64,000 nucleotides of DNA from CAZDWZ01 sp964509425 (GCA_964509425.1 CAZDWZ010000006.1:314925-378924); one strand, 5' to 3'. Positions 18,865 to 28,437 are shown, numbered from the stretch's first letter. Numbers and translations are program-made. The notes: generated by a model from the sequence alone, not told the origin.

Positions 18865-20046
18865 TTACCTTTGAAGAGTTCGCAGCTCCTGAGTCACGGT
18901 CTTTCGTAACGGCAAAATTGCCTCCGAAAGCATTTCGAATAATCGATCGGCATCAGCGAGCGAGTTTTCCGGTCCGAATGACACTCGAATCGAGCTTAGA
19001 CATTGAACAATACTGAGGCCCATCGCACGGAGTACATGTGACGGCTCAAGACTCGATGACTTACAAGCAGAACCCGTAGAAAGTGCGACCCCTTTGTCCG
19101 AGAGAATCGCCAGAAGATCACTCGCGATGATATTCGAGATTTGCACATTCGACGTATTACTGAGCCTTGCCACTCTCGCGCCGTTTATCTTTGTTCCCGG
19201 AATATCGAGCATCCGCTTCTCGAAATGATCGCGAACGAGCCCCACACGCTCCTGCATTCCATGCTCGAGCTGAACTCTCCGCACCTGCGCTGCGGCACCA
19301 AAACCGACGACAAGGGGAACGCTCTCCGTGCCCCCACGTCGACCATTCTCCTGTCCCCCGCCCTTCATCACCGGAAGCCAAGGAGTATCCTGACGAATGA
19401 GCAGCGCACCGACGCCTTTCGCCGCTCCAATTTTGTGGCCTGAAACACTCACCAAATCCGCACCACATTCGGAAAAGCGGAACGGCATTTTTCCGGCGGC
19501 CTGCACGGCATCGGTGTGAAACAAAACGCCTTTCTGTTTTGCGAGAGCAGCAATTTCTTTGACCGGGGATAAAACACCGGTTTCATTGTTCGCCGCCATG
19601 ACGCTCACAAGCGCCGTATCGTCTCGAATTGCGCCCTCAATCTCCGCCAAAGAGATCGCCCCGTCTATCGAAACGGGAAGCCGGGTCACTTGAACAGCGA
19701 ACATCTCTTCCAGGAAGCGGACCGCTTCATTTACGGCCGGATGTTCGACCTCGGAAATAATCACGTGCCGCTTCTCGGGAGCCGCCCGAAAACTTCCCAC
19801 AATCGCTAAGAAAATGGATTCCGTTCCACCGGAGGTAAAGATCACCTCATCGGGGGAGGCGCCCATAAACTTTGAGACCTGCTCACGGGCGACATCGAGC
19901 CCAACTTTTGCCTGTCTCCCGAGCAGGTTATGGGCATTGGAAGGGTTCCCAAATCGCTCTTCGAGATACAACGACACCGCCTCGCGTACACCGTCGGCAG
20001 GAGGGGTGGTCGAATTGTAGTCAAAATAGAGTTCTGAGTGAGACAT
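18865..20046 (-). CDS. Cysteine desulfurase (NifS/IscS-type)
   Basis: PLP enzyme that takes sulfur from cysteine, for Fe-S clusters or thio-modified RNA. 393 residues. It shows the N-terminal DYNSTTPP, the PLP lysine in SGHKIGAAKG (Lys205), HTDAVQAAG with the cofactor-binding Asp, and the active-site cysteine loop LSTGSACKSSS (Cys328). The loop is long, as in IscS/NifS group I. No scaffold gene (iscU, nifU) is adjacent; the only partner is hemH, three bases downstream. Confidence 0.93.
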   Translation of the reverse strand: MSHSELYFDYNSTTPPADGVREAVSLYLEERFGNPSNAHNLLGRQAKVGLDVAREQVSKFMGASPDEVIFTSGGTESIFLAIVGSFRAAPEKRHVIISEVEHPAVNEAVRFLEEMFAVQVTRLPVSIDGAISLAEIEGAIRDDTALVSVMAANNETGVLSPVKEIAALAKQKGVLFHTDAVQAAGKMPFRFSECGADLVSVSGHKIGAAKGVGALLIRQDTPWLPVMKGGGQENGRRGGTESVPLVVGFGAAAQVRRVQLEHGMQERVGLVRDHFEKRMLDIPGTKINGARVARLSNTSNVQISNIIASDLLAILSDKGVALSTGSACKSSSLEPSHVLRAMGLSIVQCLSSIRVSFGPENSLADADRLFEMLSEAILPLRKTVTQELRTLQR

Positions 20047-20313
20047 TCTCTCAGGCGTGGGTTTGGTTTATTGCGGAACTTGAATGCCTTGAAAGTTTTG
20101 AGGAAGCCAAGGTAACATAGACTCTCGGGGCCTCAAAATCTTGCCCGTGCCCTGTTCGATTGTTTTCCGACATCGGTCGCAAAACAATGGGGGGCACTGC
20201 TCGGCGAAGCTGAGCCAGGATAATCGAGTGATTTGTCCGCCGGAAGAAAGATGGCGTGAAACTCATTTATGTTAGAAATTTCCCGGACAAAGCACTAGAA
20301 AGGTTTTCTCTCT

Positions 20314-20925
20314 ATGTCCTCTCAAGTCTCGGCGGTCGCTTTGGTCATCGCGCTGGTTCTCGCCGTCGTTGCGATCGTCGTGCTTTTTGGTCTGCTCTGG
20401 CTCATCCTTTCCCCAATCAAACGCGCCCTGGTGGAACACAAGGGCCGGGGAAGGTTGAAATCGGCGATGTCTTTGCTGAGTGCTGTTGACGAGCTCATGG
20501 CACGGAAGGAAAACGTCGAAGCACTGAAGCTCCTCCGCCAATCAATTGTGCTCGAGACAATCTCCGAAGAGAACCTCATCAATCTTTTTCGCGATCATCA
20601 TGAAAATATTCTGAGCCGGCTCGTGCTTATTTCGGAAGAAATGGGAAGCCGTCCTGAGCATCTCGCTGAAGTTGAAGAGCTGTTTATCGAACGAACCGAG
20701 CTGATGGGTCTTTACGCGCGCGCGCAGGATTCCTACAAAAGCCTGAGCAGCCGGAGAGCGAAAGAGGGAAAGAGTCTTCCTTCTTGGAGCAAGGCAGATT
20801 TCGAAAAGCGCATCGTTCAAATCCAAGAAGAGCTCCGGCTCAACCAGAAGACGCTCCAGACGGCTCTCGACCAGCTCTTTCGCGCGGTGAGCAGCGCAGG
20901 CGGAGAGCCGATCGTCTATCACTAG
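20314..20925 (+). CDS. Membrane-anchored coiled-coil protein of unknown function
   Basis: 203 residues. One N-terminal transmembrane helix (ALVIALVLAVVAIVVLFGLLW) is followed by a basic patch (SPIKRALVEHKGRGR) and a long, highly charged helical region (residues ~45-200) likely to form coiled coils or helical repeats. The positive-inside rule suggests the soluble part is cytoplasmic. An AAAGG site lies 11 bases before ATG 20314. It ends about 50 bases from the convergent 846-residue gene. No known family was recognised. Confidence 0.68.
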   Translation: MSSQVSAVALVIALVLAVVAIVVLFGLLWLILSPIKRALVEHKGRGRLKSAMSLLSAVDELMARKENVEALKLLRQSIVLETISEENLINLFRDHHENILSRLVLISEEMGSRPEHLAEVEELFIERTELMGLYARAQDSYKSLSSRRAKEGKSLPSWSKADFEKRIVQIQEELRLNQKTLQTALDQLFRAVSSAGGEPIVYH

Positions 20926-20973
20926 GTCCTCCAGACTCTGCAATCCTCTTGGAATTGCGGTGAACGACACTTT

Positions 20974-23514
20974 CTATTTCGTCGTTCCGATCAGTGGGAA
21001 CCTTCGCTCTTCTTTCACACCTTCGATTTCGACTCGCAGTGATTCTAATTCGGGCTTTGCCGCTCCGGACTCTTTCGTTCTGAATTCTACGCTGATTCCG
21101 CCTTCAAGGCGGAGACTCGTTCTCACGGAAAATACGCTGGGGAGATTTTCCGTTTTTCGCTCCTCAACCTTCGTGTGAAGCTTGAACGATTCAGCGAGGC
21201 AATCCACGAAGCTGGAGACGCCTTGTCGATCGTATTTCTTCGGATCGAGATACAGTCGAGGCGGATTGCCGGCGACCTCAGTGGGCAGATCGAATCCACC
21301 GCGCGCGACCGCGTTTAAGAGCCTCAGCTGGTTGTGATCAAGCCGGTCGTGTTTCGCTGCAAGTAAAACTGCTGCAAGCTCCTTCCGCGGAGTTCGCAGC
21401 GCTTCACGGACAACGGCCGCCGCCCGTTTGACCGCCGGGGTTTGCTCAGCTCCACCCACATTCAACGTCTCGAACATCGTCACCACGTCCTCGAGCGGCG
21501 AAGCTTTCAGCAATACGAGCACTTTTTCCCGATCCGAATCCTTGTCCGAGCAGGCGAGCTGGAGCAAATTGATCGCGCGGTCGACTCGGGGATCGAGCTC
21601 TACTTTCGGCGGGAGCTTCGTAGCAACGATCTTCTGGTTTAAGTTGCTCACCGTCTTTCCTTCGGCGAAGAGATGCGGAGGTCCACTCCAAGACATTCCG
21701 TTAATCATCTCAAAACGTCCTGCGATGTTCAGCTCCGGCACTTCGCCCCGGAAGGCCTTTGCGAGCTTGTCCGCCGGAACATCCACCCGCACGACGGAAC
21801 CGTCCGCCTGCACCACATCCTGGAACATAGAGACCTGCCATCCTCCGCCTTTTTTCGGCGTAAACGTCATGGTGTCTCCAAAGACCTGACCCGACTCGGA
21901 GATTTGACGGGTCTCGAGGCGAACGACGCCTTCCTTGGCGACCGTAATCTCCATCTGGTGTTTTGGGACGCCAGCTGCAAACGCGTCTAGGTGGTAGGAT
22001 GGTTTACTTCCGTACATATTCCATCTTGATCTTACGATGTGATCGAAGAAAACATCGTTGATATCGAATGTCTCGACCTTCGGAACAACAGCATGAGGGG
22101 GTCCCCCTGCGGCCCCGCCGCCGAATTTCGGCGTCGGCGCCACATCCGCTTTGCCGGGGGAATTTGGGGATGGAAGCGGTGACGGCGGCCAGTTCGTGAA
22201 AAACGGTGCCGACGGAAATCTGTCTCCGTCTTTCAGCCAAGCAAATCGCGTCGGCAGATCGAGGTCCTTCCACTCTCCGCGAACGATGTTATCGAGGTCG
22301 GCAGTGGTGAAAGTTCGTTTGGTTTGGGTGCTTCCGGTGCCTTGGCTGTATTGGGGAACGGAGATGGTCCACGTGCCGTTTGGATTTCTCTCCAAGAGTA
22401 CCGTATCCTCCCGCACCTGTCCGTCCGACTGAATCTGACGTGTCTCGATGGAGTAGACGCCCTCACGGATTTTCCCGAATTTCATTTGATGGCAGTTGTT
22501 CTCACCAGCGAGATGATACACGGGCGGCTCGAAGAAACCGTTCTCGAGAAAATCAACGGCCTGATCGAAGTCGGGCAATTTTCTCGAGACACTCGGTCCG
22601 GTGGTGACTCTTTCCGGAGCCAATTTTTTCGGTTGTTTCAACTCCGCCGGCAGATTGAGCGGCAGCTTGTCCGGTTGCGTCACCTCCACGGCGCGCTTCT
22701 CGGGCTCTTTCGCCTTCACCGCAGTACTCGGCCGCGGATCTGGTGCGATTGCAGCCACACCTCTTTCACCGGCTGCTCCGGGAAGAGGCCCGGCTGCGGC
22801 GCCCTCGGCAGTTTTTTTCTCGTCTGTCTTATCCGCTTTCCTGTCCGCGACTTTCTTCGTCTCCGCTCGTTTTACATCCAAAGGAGGAGATTTCACGCCG
22901 GTTGCTCCTCCGACCTTTTTGTCCTCATCCACAACCTTTGGCGTGGCCTCGACTGGAGTTTTTGCCTTCACACCAGCGCCCGGAACGATGAGCTTCGGTT
23001 CCTCTGGCTTCGGTATCGCGTAGTCGATTCCGTTTACGCGTACGACCACCCCCTGCTTGTCGAGCGCGCCGGAGATCCCCGGCTGTGTTCGGTCGGGCTT
23101 TTTTAAATGAATGTAATAGTCGAACTTCGTCGGATCGATTTTCCCTTCGCTCTGGTGAGCTCGTCGCTGCACCATGATGAAGGAATCTTCCATTTGGTAG
23201 GAGACATTACTAAATTGCATTCCCGACTGGAGGCGAGAGACACTGACCGTCTCTGGTTGCCCGCCTCGATGCGAAACAGTGCGTCCATGATAGACGAAAT
23301 TTGGTTCCACACCTGCGGGGAGCGTGACGACAGCGACTTCACTCTCGTATGCGGCGCCGCCCGTTGCTGCCTGCTTTCTTGACGTCATCCGGAATGGAGA
23401 TGTCTCTTGAACCGGTCCCACCGAGGAGAGGGGAAGCGAGACCGGCCGACTATAATGTCCGGGAGCACCCCCTACGACGACACCATGACAATTCGGATTT
23501 ACAAAATCTCCCAT
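20974..23514 (-). CDS. Large protein with an internally duplicated domain and Pro/Lys/Ala linkers, unknown function
   Basis: 846 residues, no signal peptide and no transmembrane helix. Layout: N-terminal domain (1-165), a low-complexity linker rich in K, A, E and P (168-312), repeat domain 1 (~313-428), a Pro/Gly linker (~436-480), repeat domain 2 (~488-604), and a helical C-terminal region (640-846). The two repeat domains match at corresponding places: PPVYHL / KPSYHL, then HQM, then ETRQIQSDGQV..DT / ETRQISESGQV..DT, then the RF.W / RFEM end. A GGGGAG ribosome-binding site precedes ATG 23514. Function is unknown; the linkers suggest a multi-part scaffold. Confidence 0.75.
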   Translation of the reverse strand: MGDFVNPNCHGVVVGGAPGHYSRPVSLPLSSVGPVQETSPFRMTSRKQAATGGAAYESEVAVVTLPAGVEPNFVYHGRTVSHRGGQPETVSVSRLQSGMQFSNVSYQMEDSFIMVQRRAHQSEGKIDPTKFDYYIHLKKPDRTQPGISGALDKQGVVVRVNGIDYAIPKPEEPKLIVPGAGVKAKTPVEATPKVVDEDKKVGGATGVKSPPLDVKRAETKKVADRKADKTDEKKTAEGAAAGPLPGAAGERGVAAIAPDPRPSTAVKAKEPEKRAVEVTQPDKLPLNLPAELKQPKKLAPERVTTGPSVSRKLPDFDQAVDFLENGFFEPPVYHLAGENNCHQMKFGKIREGVYSIETRQIQSDGQVREDTVLLERNPNGTWTISVPQYSQGTGSTQTKRTFTTADLDNIVRGEWKDLDLPTRFAWLKDGDRFPSAPFFTNWPPSPLPSPNSPGKADVAPTPKFGGGAAGGPPHAVVPKVETFDINDVFFDHIVRSRWNMYGSKPSYHLDAFAAGVPKHQMEITVAKEGVVRLETRQISESGQVFGDTMTFTPKKGGGWQVSMFQDVVQADGSVVRVDVPADKLAKAFRGEVPELNIAGRFEMINGMSWSGPPHLFAEGKTVSNLNQKIVATKLPPKVELDPRVDRAINLLQLACSDKDSDREKVLVLLKASPLEDVVTMFETLNVGGAEQTPAVKRAAAVVREALRTPRKELAAVLLAAKHDRLDHNQLRLLNAVARGGFDLPTEVAGNPPRLYLDPKKYDRQGVSSFVDCLAESFKLHTKVEERKTENLPSVFSVRTSLRLEGGISVEFRTKESGAAKPELESLRVEIEGVKEERRFPLIGTTK

Positions 23515-23515
23515 A

Positions 23516-23746
23516 ATGCCGCTCCCCAGTGTGGACGGAGAGGAATTCTCCGTTCAGAAAGTTTATGGAGCGTGTTTACTTCCAAAATTGAGTCGTGAAG
23601 GATTTGAACTCAAAATGCGAGATGGTTTGGATGCGTGGGACGATGTTGCCGCAATTCTCAGAATTGAGGACCCCAACACGTCGATGCAGGACCGCCGCCT
23701 CGACTGGAAGGAGAATTTGACGGGCACGGGCGGGTTTAGGTTATAA
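23516..23746 (+). CDS. Small ORF between divergent genes, doubtful
   Basis: A 76-residue ORF whose ATG lies one base from the divergent start of the 846-residue gene and whose stop lies seven bases before the glycosyltransferase start. It has no membrane segment, signal peptide or recognised family. It could be a leader ORF of the glycosyltransferase or chance coding in the promoter region. The stop codon lies inside a small hairpin (GGGTTTA...TAAACCC). Confidence 0.25.
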   Translation: MPLPSVDGEEFSVQKVYGACLLPKLSREGFELKMRDGLDAWDDVAAILRIEDPNTSMQDRRLDWKENLTGTGGFRL

Positions 23747-23753
23747 ACCCGGC

Positions 23754-25463
23754 ATGCTCCTCAAGAAAATTAAATCATTTTGGTGGATTACCTGGCATCA
23801 GGGTCTCGGCCAGGCCGTAAAGAAGATTCGCGAACAGCTCGGCGGAAAGGCGCCGGCGATGTTCCGCGAGAAATTCCCGCAGCCCATCAAATCGAACTCG
23901 TCCGCCTACCTCACTCTGCTCCGGCTCCAGCCGAAAATCTCGGTTGTCATCCCCGTGTATAATTCCACATGGCTCGCGAGCACCGTGCCGAGCGTGTTGA
24001 AACAGACCTACAAAAACATCGAGCTGATTCTCGTTGATGATTGCTCGACGAATCCCGAAACAGCCAAGGGCCTCGAGGAAGCGGCAGCCGACTCGCGCGT
24101 GAAGGTGATTCGCGCGCCGAAGAATCTCAATATCAGCGGGGCGACGAATCTTGGCCTCGAACAAGCGACGGGTGACTGGATCGCGTTCATGGACCACGAT
24201 GATCTGCTCCACCCGGACGCGCTCGCGTATTTTGTGCGGATGCTAAACGATGATCCGAGGCACGATATTTACTACTCCGATGAAGCGATCATCGACGCAT
24301 CGGATCGCATTCTCGGAGTAATGAAGAAGTGTCAGGTCACGCTCGACCTATTGCTTTCCGTAAATCTGGTCACGCATCTCTGCATCATCAAGCGTGAATC
24401 GCTGGCGAAGATTGGGCCGCTTCGTTCCGAATACGACGGCGCGCAAGATCACGATTTGATGCTCCGCGCCATGGAAGCGAATCTGAGTTTTTGTTACATG
24501 CCGTTTTGTCTCTACGGATGGCGATCGCATGAGAACTCCATGTCGGCTGGTATTCGAAGCTCGAAGCAGGAATCGGAACTTCCAAAGGCATACCGGAACG
24601 GGAAAAAAGCGATTGAAGATCACTTGAAGCGAAAAGCCGTCGCGGCAACGGTCACCGACGATGCCTACTCCTGGTATCGAGTGAAATATTCCCTACCCTC
24701 GGAAGACCTTGTTTCGATGATTATTCCGTTCAAGGATCAGGTTCACTATCTGAAGAAGCTCTGCGAAACGCTGCCGCAGACCGATTACAAGAACTTCGAG
24801 CTCGTGCTCGTGAACAACCGGTCCGAGAAGAAGGAGACTCTCGACTTCCTCGAGCACCTACGGACGTCACGGCCGTTTCCGATCCGGTTCGTAGATTTCG
24901 AGGAGCCGTTTAACTATTCCCGTCTCTACAATAAGGTAGTCTCCAGCATTTCAAACGAGATGCTGCTCTTCCTTAATAACGATGTTGAGATCAAACACCC
25001 TGAGTGGCTCCGGGCGATGCTGGAGCATATTTACCGGCCCAATGTCGCTGCGGTCGGCTGCAAGCTTCTTCGAAGCGACGGCAGCATCCAACACGCCGGG
25101 ATGATCTTCCGGCCGAATGTGCATTATTGCGCGATGAACGTGCCGTATGAAGACGGCTATTACACGAAGGTTCAGCGTGATGTGTCGGGAGTCACTGCCG
25201 CCTGCATGCTGATCCGGAAATCCATTTTTGAGAAGGTCGGAGGTTTTGACGAGATCAACTTCCCGATCGGATTCTCTGATGCGGATTTATGCCTCCGCCT
25301 CATCCGCGCGGGATACAAGATCCTCTACACCCCTTTTGCCGAGCTGTATCACCACGAGTCGGTGTCTCGGGCCATTCAAGAAGAGGCGTATGAGAAATAC
25401 GCGCTGTTCCGTCATCACATCGGCACTTCGTACTTGGTCGACCAGCGATACAAGATCGAATAG
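23754..25463 (+). CDS. Glycosyltransferase with two tandem GT2 (GT-A) domains
   Basis: 569 residues, no transmembrane segment. Domain 1 (~60-290) begins KISVVIPVYNSTWLASTVPS and carries LVDDCS and the metal/nucleotide site MDHDDLL. Domain 2 (~310-560) begins LVSMIIPFKDQ and carries LVNNRS, FLNNDVE (the DxD-equivalent position) and the acceptor-side motif GFSDADLCLRL. This tandem layout is typical of enzymes that add two sugars in O-antigen or surface-glycan assembly. The gene stands alone, not inside a polysaccharide cluster. A family A palindrome begins 40 bases after the stop. Confidence 0.9.
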   Translation: MLLKKIKSFWWITWHQGLGQAVKKIREQLGGKAPAMFREKFPQPIKSNSSAYLTLLRLQPKISVVIPVYNSTWLASTVPSVLKQTYKNIELILVDDCSTNPETAKGLEEAAADSRVKVIRAPKNLNISGATNLGLEQATGDWIAFMDHDDLLHPDALAYFVRMLNDDPRHDIYYSDEAIIDASDRILGVMKKCQVTLDLLLSVNLVTHLCIIKRESLAKIGPLRSEYDGAQDHDLMLRAMEANLSFCYMPFCLYGWRSHENSMSAGIRSSKQESELPKAYRNGKKAIEDHLKRKAVAATVTDDAYSWYRVKYSLPSEDLVSMIIPFKDQVHYLKKLCETLPQTDYKNFELVLVNNRSEKKETLDFLEHLRTSRPFPIRFVDFEEPFNYSRLYNKVVSSISNEMLLFLNNDVEIKHPEWLRAMLEHIYRPNVAAVGCKLLRSDGSIQHAGMIFRPNVHYCAMNVPYEDGYYTKVQRDVSGVTAACMLIRKSIFEKVGGFDEINFPIGFSDADLCLRLIRAGYKILYTPFAELYHHESVSRAIQEEAYEKYALFRHHIGTSYLVDQRYKIE

Positions 25464-25503
25464 CTCAGAGAGGCGGAGTCCGGCGCCGCTCTCATTCGCA
25501 TCG

Positions 25504-25620
25504 TCTCTGTGTGATCTCTGTGTCTCTGTGCCTCTGTGGTTCAACAGGATGGCGAGTTACAGCGTCGTTACGACCTGATTCGCGACGCTTGTTGAACCAC
25601 AGAGGCACAGAGACACAGAG
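25504..25620. repeat. Family A intergenic palindrome, copy 3 (long loop)
   Basis: The arms (CTCTGTG...GTGGTTCAACA and TGTTGAACCACAGAGG...CACAGAG) are the longest of the six copies. The ~45-base loop contains a second inverted repeat, AGCGTCG...CGACGCT. It separates the convergent glycosyltransferase and lipoprotein genes. Confidence 0.9.
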
Positions 25621-25625
25621 TGGTT

Positions 25626-26495
25626 TTAGGGAGTTTTGCACGGACAACGGCGGCAGATTGCGACGTCGTCGTAGAAAATGGAACCGCTCGCCTTCAGCAG
25701 ATTGCCGGAATAGTTCCCCCCGATCCAAATTCCGTTGAATCCGCGAGTGTCGTTCCCGCGAGTTGAAAAACCGCTCTTCTCTAGCAGCGTCTCGCCGTTT
25801 CGAGTCAGTCGGATGGTTCCGTCGCTTTCCCCCGGTGTGTTGTGCTTGACGTATCCGCAATACTGCACCCATTCACCTTCCGGCGTAGGTTCGCCCGAGT
25901 TTTCGCCGAAATCCACTTGGCACTTCCCGTTGTGCTCTTCGCCGAATGTCGCCCCGCAGAACGCGCTCATGGTCATTGCGCCGCTCGCTTCGCTCGGTTG
26001 GAAGTTTACTTCTTTCCGGGACGCCGGCTGAGACTTGTCCGCGTAGAAAAGACGAACCATCTTCTGAGACGAGCTCGCGTATGGATAACCCGGCTGAACG
26101 AAGAGCCACCATTGGATGGCGACCTCGTCGGGGTCTTCTCCGCCAAAAAGCTCTCCGAGGTGATTTGTTGGAACGTCGGTCATCCCGATCTGCCATGGTG
26201 TTTTCTCGACCGTCCCTTCCGCGGCAAAATAGTTCCCCGCACAAGAACCGGTGTGCGCCGTCGTGACGAAGGCCGATTGCGGTGGCTTCGATGGCGATCG
26301 ATTTGGAGAATAGTGCGACGCGTCTAAAGCGAGCGGCTCGCCCCAGAGCGGCGAGACCGCACATGGAGAACCCTCGAAGGAATCATAGAGCACGGCGTCA
26401 TCGGGGACCGACGGTGCTGCCGGGCCGGAGCAGGCTGCTGCGACGGTAATAAAAAATGGGAGAATGAGAGAATGTACGGATCTTCGAACGATCAT
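25626..26495 (-). CDS. Putative lipoprotein, possibly concanavalin-like (polysaccharide lyase) fold
   Basis: 289 residues from ATG 26495. The signal sequence LILPFFITVAAACSG ends in a lipobox (VAAAC), predicting a lipid-anchored mature protein. The mature part has the pattern of large beta-sandwich carbohydrate-binding or lyase domains: LYDSFEG opening, WWLFVQPGY, GEWVQYCGYVKHN, and the closing GIWIGGNYSG...FYDDVAICR. Cysteines are frequent near the C-terminus. A role in binding or cleaving glycans is inferred from this layout only. A TTG start ten codons upstream is possible but has no ribosome-binding site. Confidence 0.7.
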   Translation of the reverse strand: MIVRRSVHSLILPFFITVAAACSGPAAPSVPDDAVLYDSFEGSPCAVSPLWGEPLALDASHYSPNRSPSKPPQSAFVTTAHTGSCAGNYFAAEGTVEKTPWQIGMTDVPTNHLGELFGGEDPDEVAIQWWLFVQPGYPYASSSQKMVRLFYADKSQPASRKEVNFQPSEASGAMTMSAFCGATFGEEHNGKCQVDFGENSGEPTPEGEWVQYCGYVKHNTPGESDGTIRLTRNGETLLEKSGFSTRGNDTRGFNGIWIGGNYSGNLLKASGSIFYDDVAICRRCPCKTP

Positions 26496-26791
26496 GGGCA
26501 CTTGAAATTTAACCAGGAACTTCAACGAGGAACGGGGTTCATTCAGAGGAGTCTACTCACGAAACATCGCAGCTGACTAGTCGATATTCTCTTTTGAATG
26601 GAACAGACACCGCTCCGGTGAAAGAGATACATAATCCCCAGTTTTCCCCGCGGAGCTTCTCGCACGTGTCGAGGATATGGTGTGTCCCGCCGATATCTCT
26701 TTCACGACGATAAAAATTTAGCGATTCGTCCGGTGCGCTTTTATGGCAAAGGAAGAAGACCCTTTCATTCGATTCCCAGAGGAGGAGGAAA

Positions 26792-27250
26792 ATGTACGAA
26801 AAACGAATGACACATTCCATCTCCGGAAGGGGCGGTGTGATCGCCTTTTTATTCGTCGTCGGCATCGTGGGGTTTCGAATCCTCTCGCTCTCTTCCGTTC
26901 AGGATCCCGAGCTAAACGCGAAGCTTCTCACAGAACTGCAATCTGATGCGGGAAACGAGGTGTCCAAGCTCTTGGCAGAACAGAAAGCAGCTCCAACAAA
27001 AGATCTTTCTCAACTCGCCTCCGGAGTAGGGCAACTCGTCAATGAAAAGCCCACCATTCACTCGGTCTCAGTAAGCACACCACTCCTCTCTTACTCGTCG
27101 TCGGCAAAGAGCGTGATCAAGGTCGACTTCTCACTACCCGGACGATCGAAACGAACCATCAGATACTATCGAGCAAAGGATTCGCTGGTCGGAGGCTGGA
27201 TCATCGGCCAAGAGACGACGATTATTGCTTTCTATCTGAATTTTTTCTGA
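26792..27250 (+). CDS. Small membrane-anchored protein of unknown function
   Basis: 152 residues with an unusually strong GAGGAGGAGGAAA ribosome-binding site before ATG 26792. One N-terminal hydrophobic helix (GVIAFLFVVGIVGFRIL) leads to a soluble domain of ~115 residues that is probably periplasmic. No family recognised. The opposite-strand ORF at 26557-26865 overlaps its start and is judged a shadow. Confidence 0.65.
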   Translation: MYEKRMTHSISGRGGVIAFLFVVGIVGFRILSLSSVQDPELNAKLLTELQSDAGNEVSKLLAEQKAAPTKDLSQLASGVGQLVNEKPTIHSVSVSTPLLSYSSSAKSVIKVDFSLPGRSKRTIRYYRAKDSLVGGWIIGQETTIIAFYLNFF

Positions 27251-27441
27251 GAGAGAGTCGGCTGCTCCAGCAACTTGACGGCTAAGAGAGTAGCTAACCA
27301 TACGTTAGCGGGGGCCAACGATGGGAAGTGAATGCGCTCTCTGCACGCAGAAGAGGCTTTCCCGAATGCGTTTCCGCACCGAAAAAACCTCTGCTGATAT
27401 CCTTTCTGGTTAGGGGTTTCTGAAATCAGTAAAACCGGGGG

Positions 27442-28437
27442 TCAGCTCAGACCGCGGCGGACCTGCTCCCACGCCGCGCAGATCTCGTTCTTCCCGCGAA
27501 GCGCCGCTCGCATCGCCGCCGTGTCCGCGCCGCCTTTCTTCAGCGCGGCGCACACCAAGCCGCCCAAGCCGATGGCGAGAGCGAAGCGGTTGCTGAGTTC
27601 CTGCTCGCCGCAACGCACCCCGGGGACCAGCGCCTCGACGACGCTCACGGCATCCATACCGCGCAGCGCTTCGACGATGCTGGGGTGCATGACCGCGCCG
27701 GGGTCCGCGGCGAGCCGGACTCCCTGCTCCACCGCGTACATCCACCGCATGTCGGCGAAGTGCGCCTCGAGCGCGCCCAACTTCGGCAGGTCAGCCCGGG
27801 GAAGATCCAGAATGTCCCTGAACGACGCCCCGCGGCGCCGCATCAGGTGAGCCATCAGCCAGCCGCTCCCGCTGATCGCCTCCTTCGCCGCCACTTCTTC
27901 GTCGCTGCCCCGCTCAAGGTGGTCCACCGTCGCGGGGTCGAGCAGCCCCAGCTCGACGATGGTCTCGAACGCCGGGAGGGACACCTCCTCGCCGAGCGGC
28001 ACGACGTGCGCGAAGCCCTCGTCCCGCACGAGGCTCATGTCGTTGTTGTAGTCGAGGACACACGCGTGGCAGTACTCATGCGGCCACAACCACGGGCAGC
28101 ACAAGTTGTGGCGCGGGAAGAACTGGTAATACGTCCGCCCCGTGGTGTCGTCGTCCCACGGGATGGTCACCGCGCCGCCCGTGCCCGCCGGCCACTCGTC
28201 GTCCGGGATGTAGAACGCGGAGATGCTGTTCACCAGCGGGAGCGTGGACTTGACGCTGACGTCGCGGAGCATCGCGGCGAGCCCGTCGGTGAAGCGGTCC
28301 ACCTCCGGCTCGTCGAGCACCGCTCTCGGGGCGACCACCTGCATGCGCGGGTGGAAGCGGCTCGCGATCCACTTCTCTTGGCCGGCTCGCGTCACGAAGC
28401 CGAAGAAGTAGGCGGCGAGATCTCGATCGGTAGACAT
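27442..28437 (-). CDS. GC-rich orphan: putative HExxH metalloprotein
   Basis: 331 residues, soluble, with a GGAGG ribosome-binding site before ATG 28437. The centre carries NLCCPWLWPHEYCHACVL, whose HEYCH matches the zinc-metallopeptidase HExxH pattern and is followed by further acidic and His residues (RDEGFAHVVPLGEE) that could supply the third ligand. The flanking cysteines are unusual. Peptidase activity is only inferred. Codon use is strongly G/C-ending, unlike the surrounding genes, and the gene stands alone between unrelated neighbours. It belongs to the dispersed GC-rich class described in the findings. Confidence 0.72.
   Translation of the reverse strand: MSTDRDLAAYFFGFVTRAGQEKWIASRFHPRMQVVAPRAVLDEPEVDRFTDGLAAMLRDVSVKSTLPLVNSISAFYIPDDEWPAGTGGAVTIPWDDDTTGRTYYQFFPRHNLCCPWLWPHEYCHACVLDYNNDMSLVRDEGFAHVVPLGEEVSLPAFETIVELGLLDPATVDHLERGSDEEVAAKEAISGSGWLMAHLMRRRGASFRDILDLPRADLPKLGALEAHFADMRWMYAVEQGVRLAADPGAVMHPSIVEALRGMDAVSVVEALVPGVRCGEQELSNRFALAIGLGGLVCAALKKGGADTAAMRAALRGKNEICAAWEQVRRGLS

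Noticed and set aside
23595..23625. tRNA-like T-arm (GGATTTGAACTC) on the minus strand
   Set aside because: The T-stem does not pair, and no acceptor, D or anticodon arm can be built around it.
26557..26865. 102-codon minus-strand ORF
   Set aside because: Overlaps the start of a plus-strand gene that has a very strong ribosome-binding site and a clear membrane anchor; the minus ORF has no such support.
27280..27320. Integron attC-like site (GCTAAC-CATAC-GTTAGC) near a GC-rich gene
   Set aside because: The core does not match the attC consensus ends, no integrase gene is present, and the GC-rich genes are not in a cassette array.
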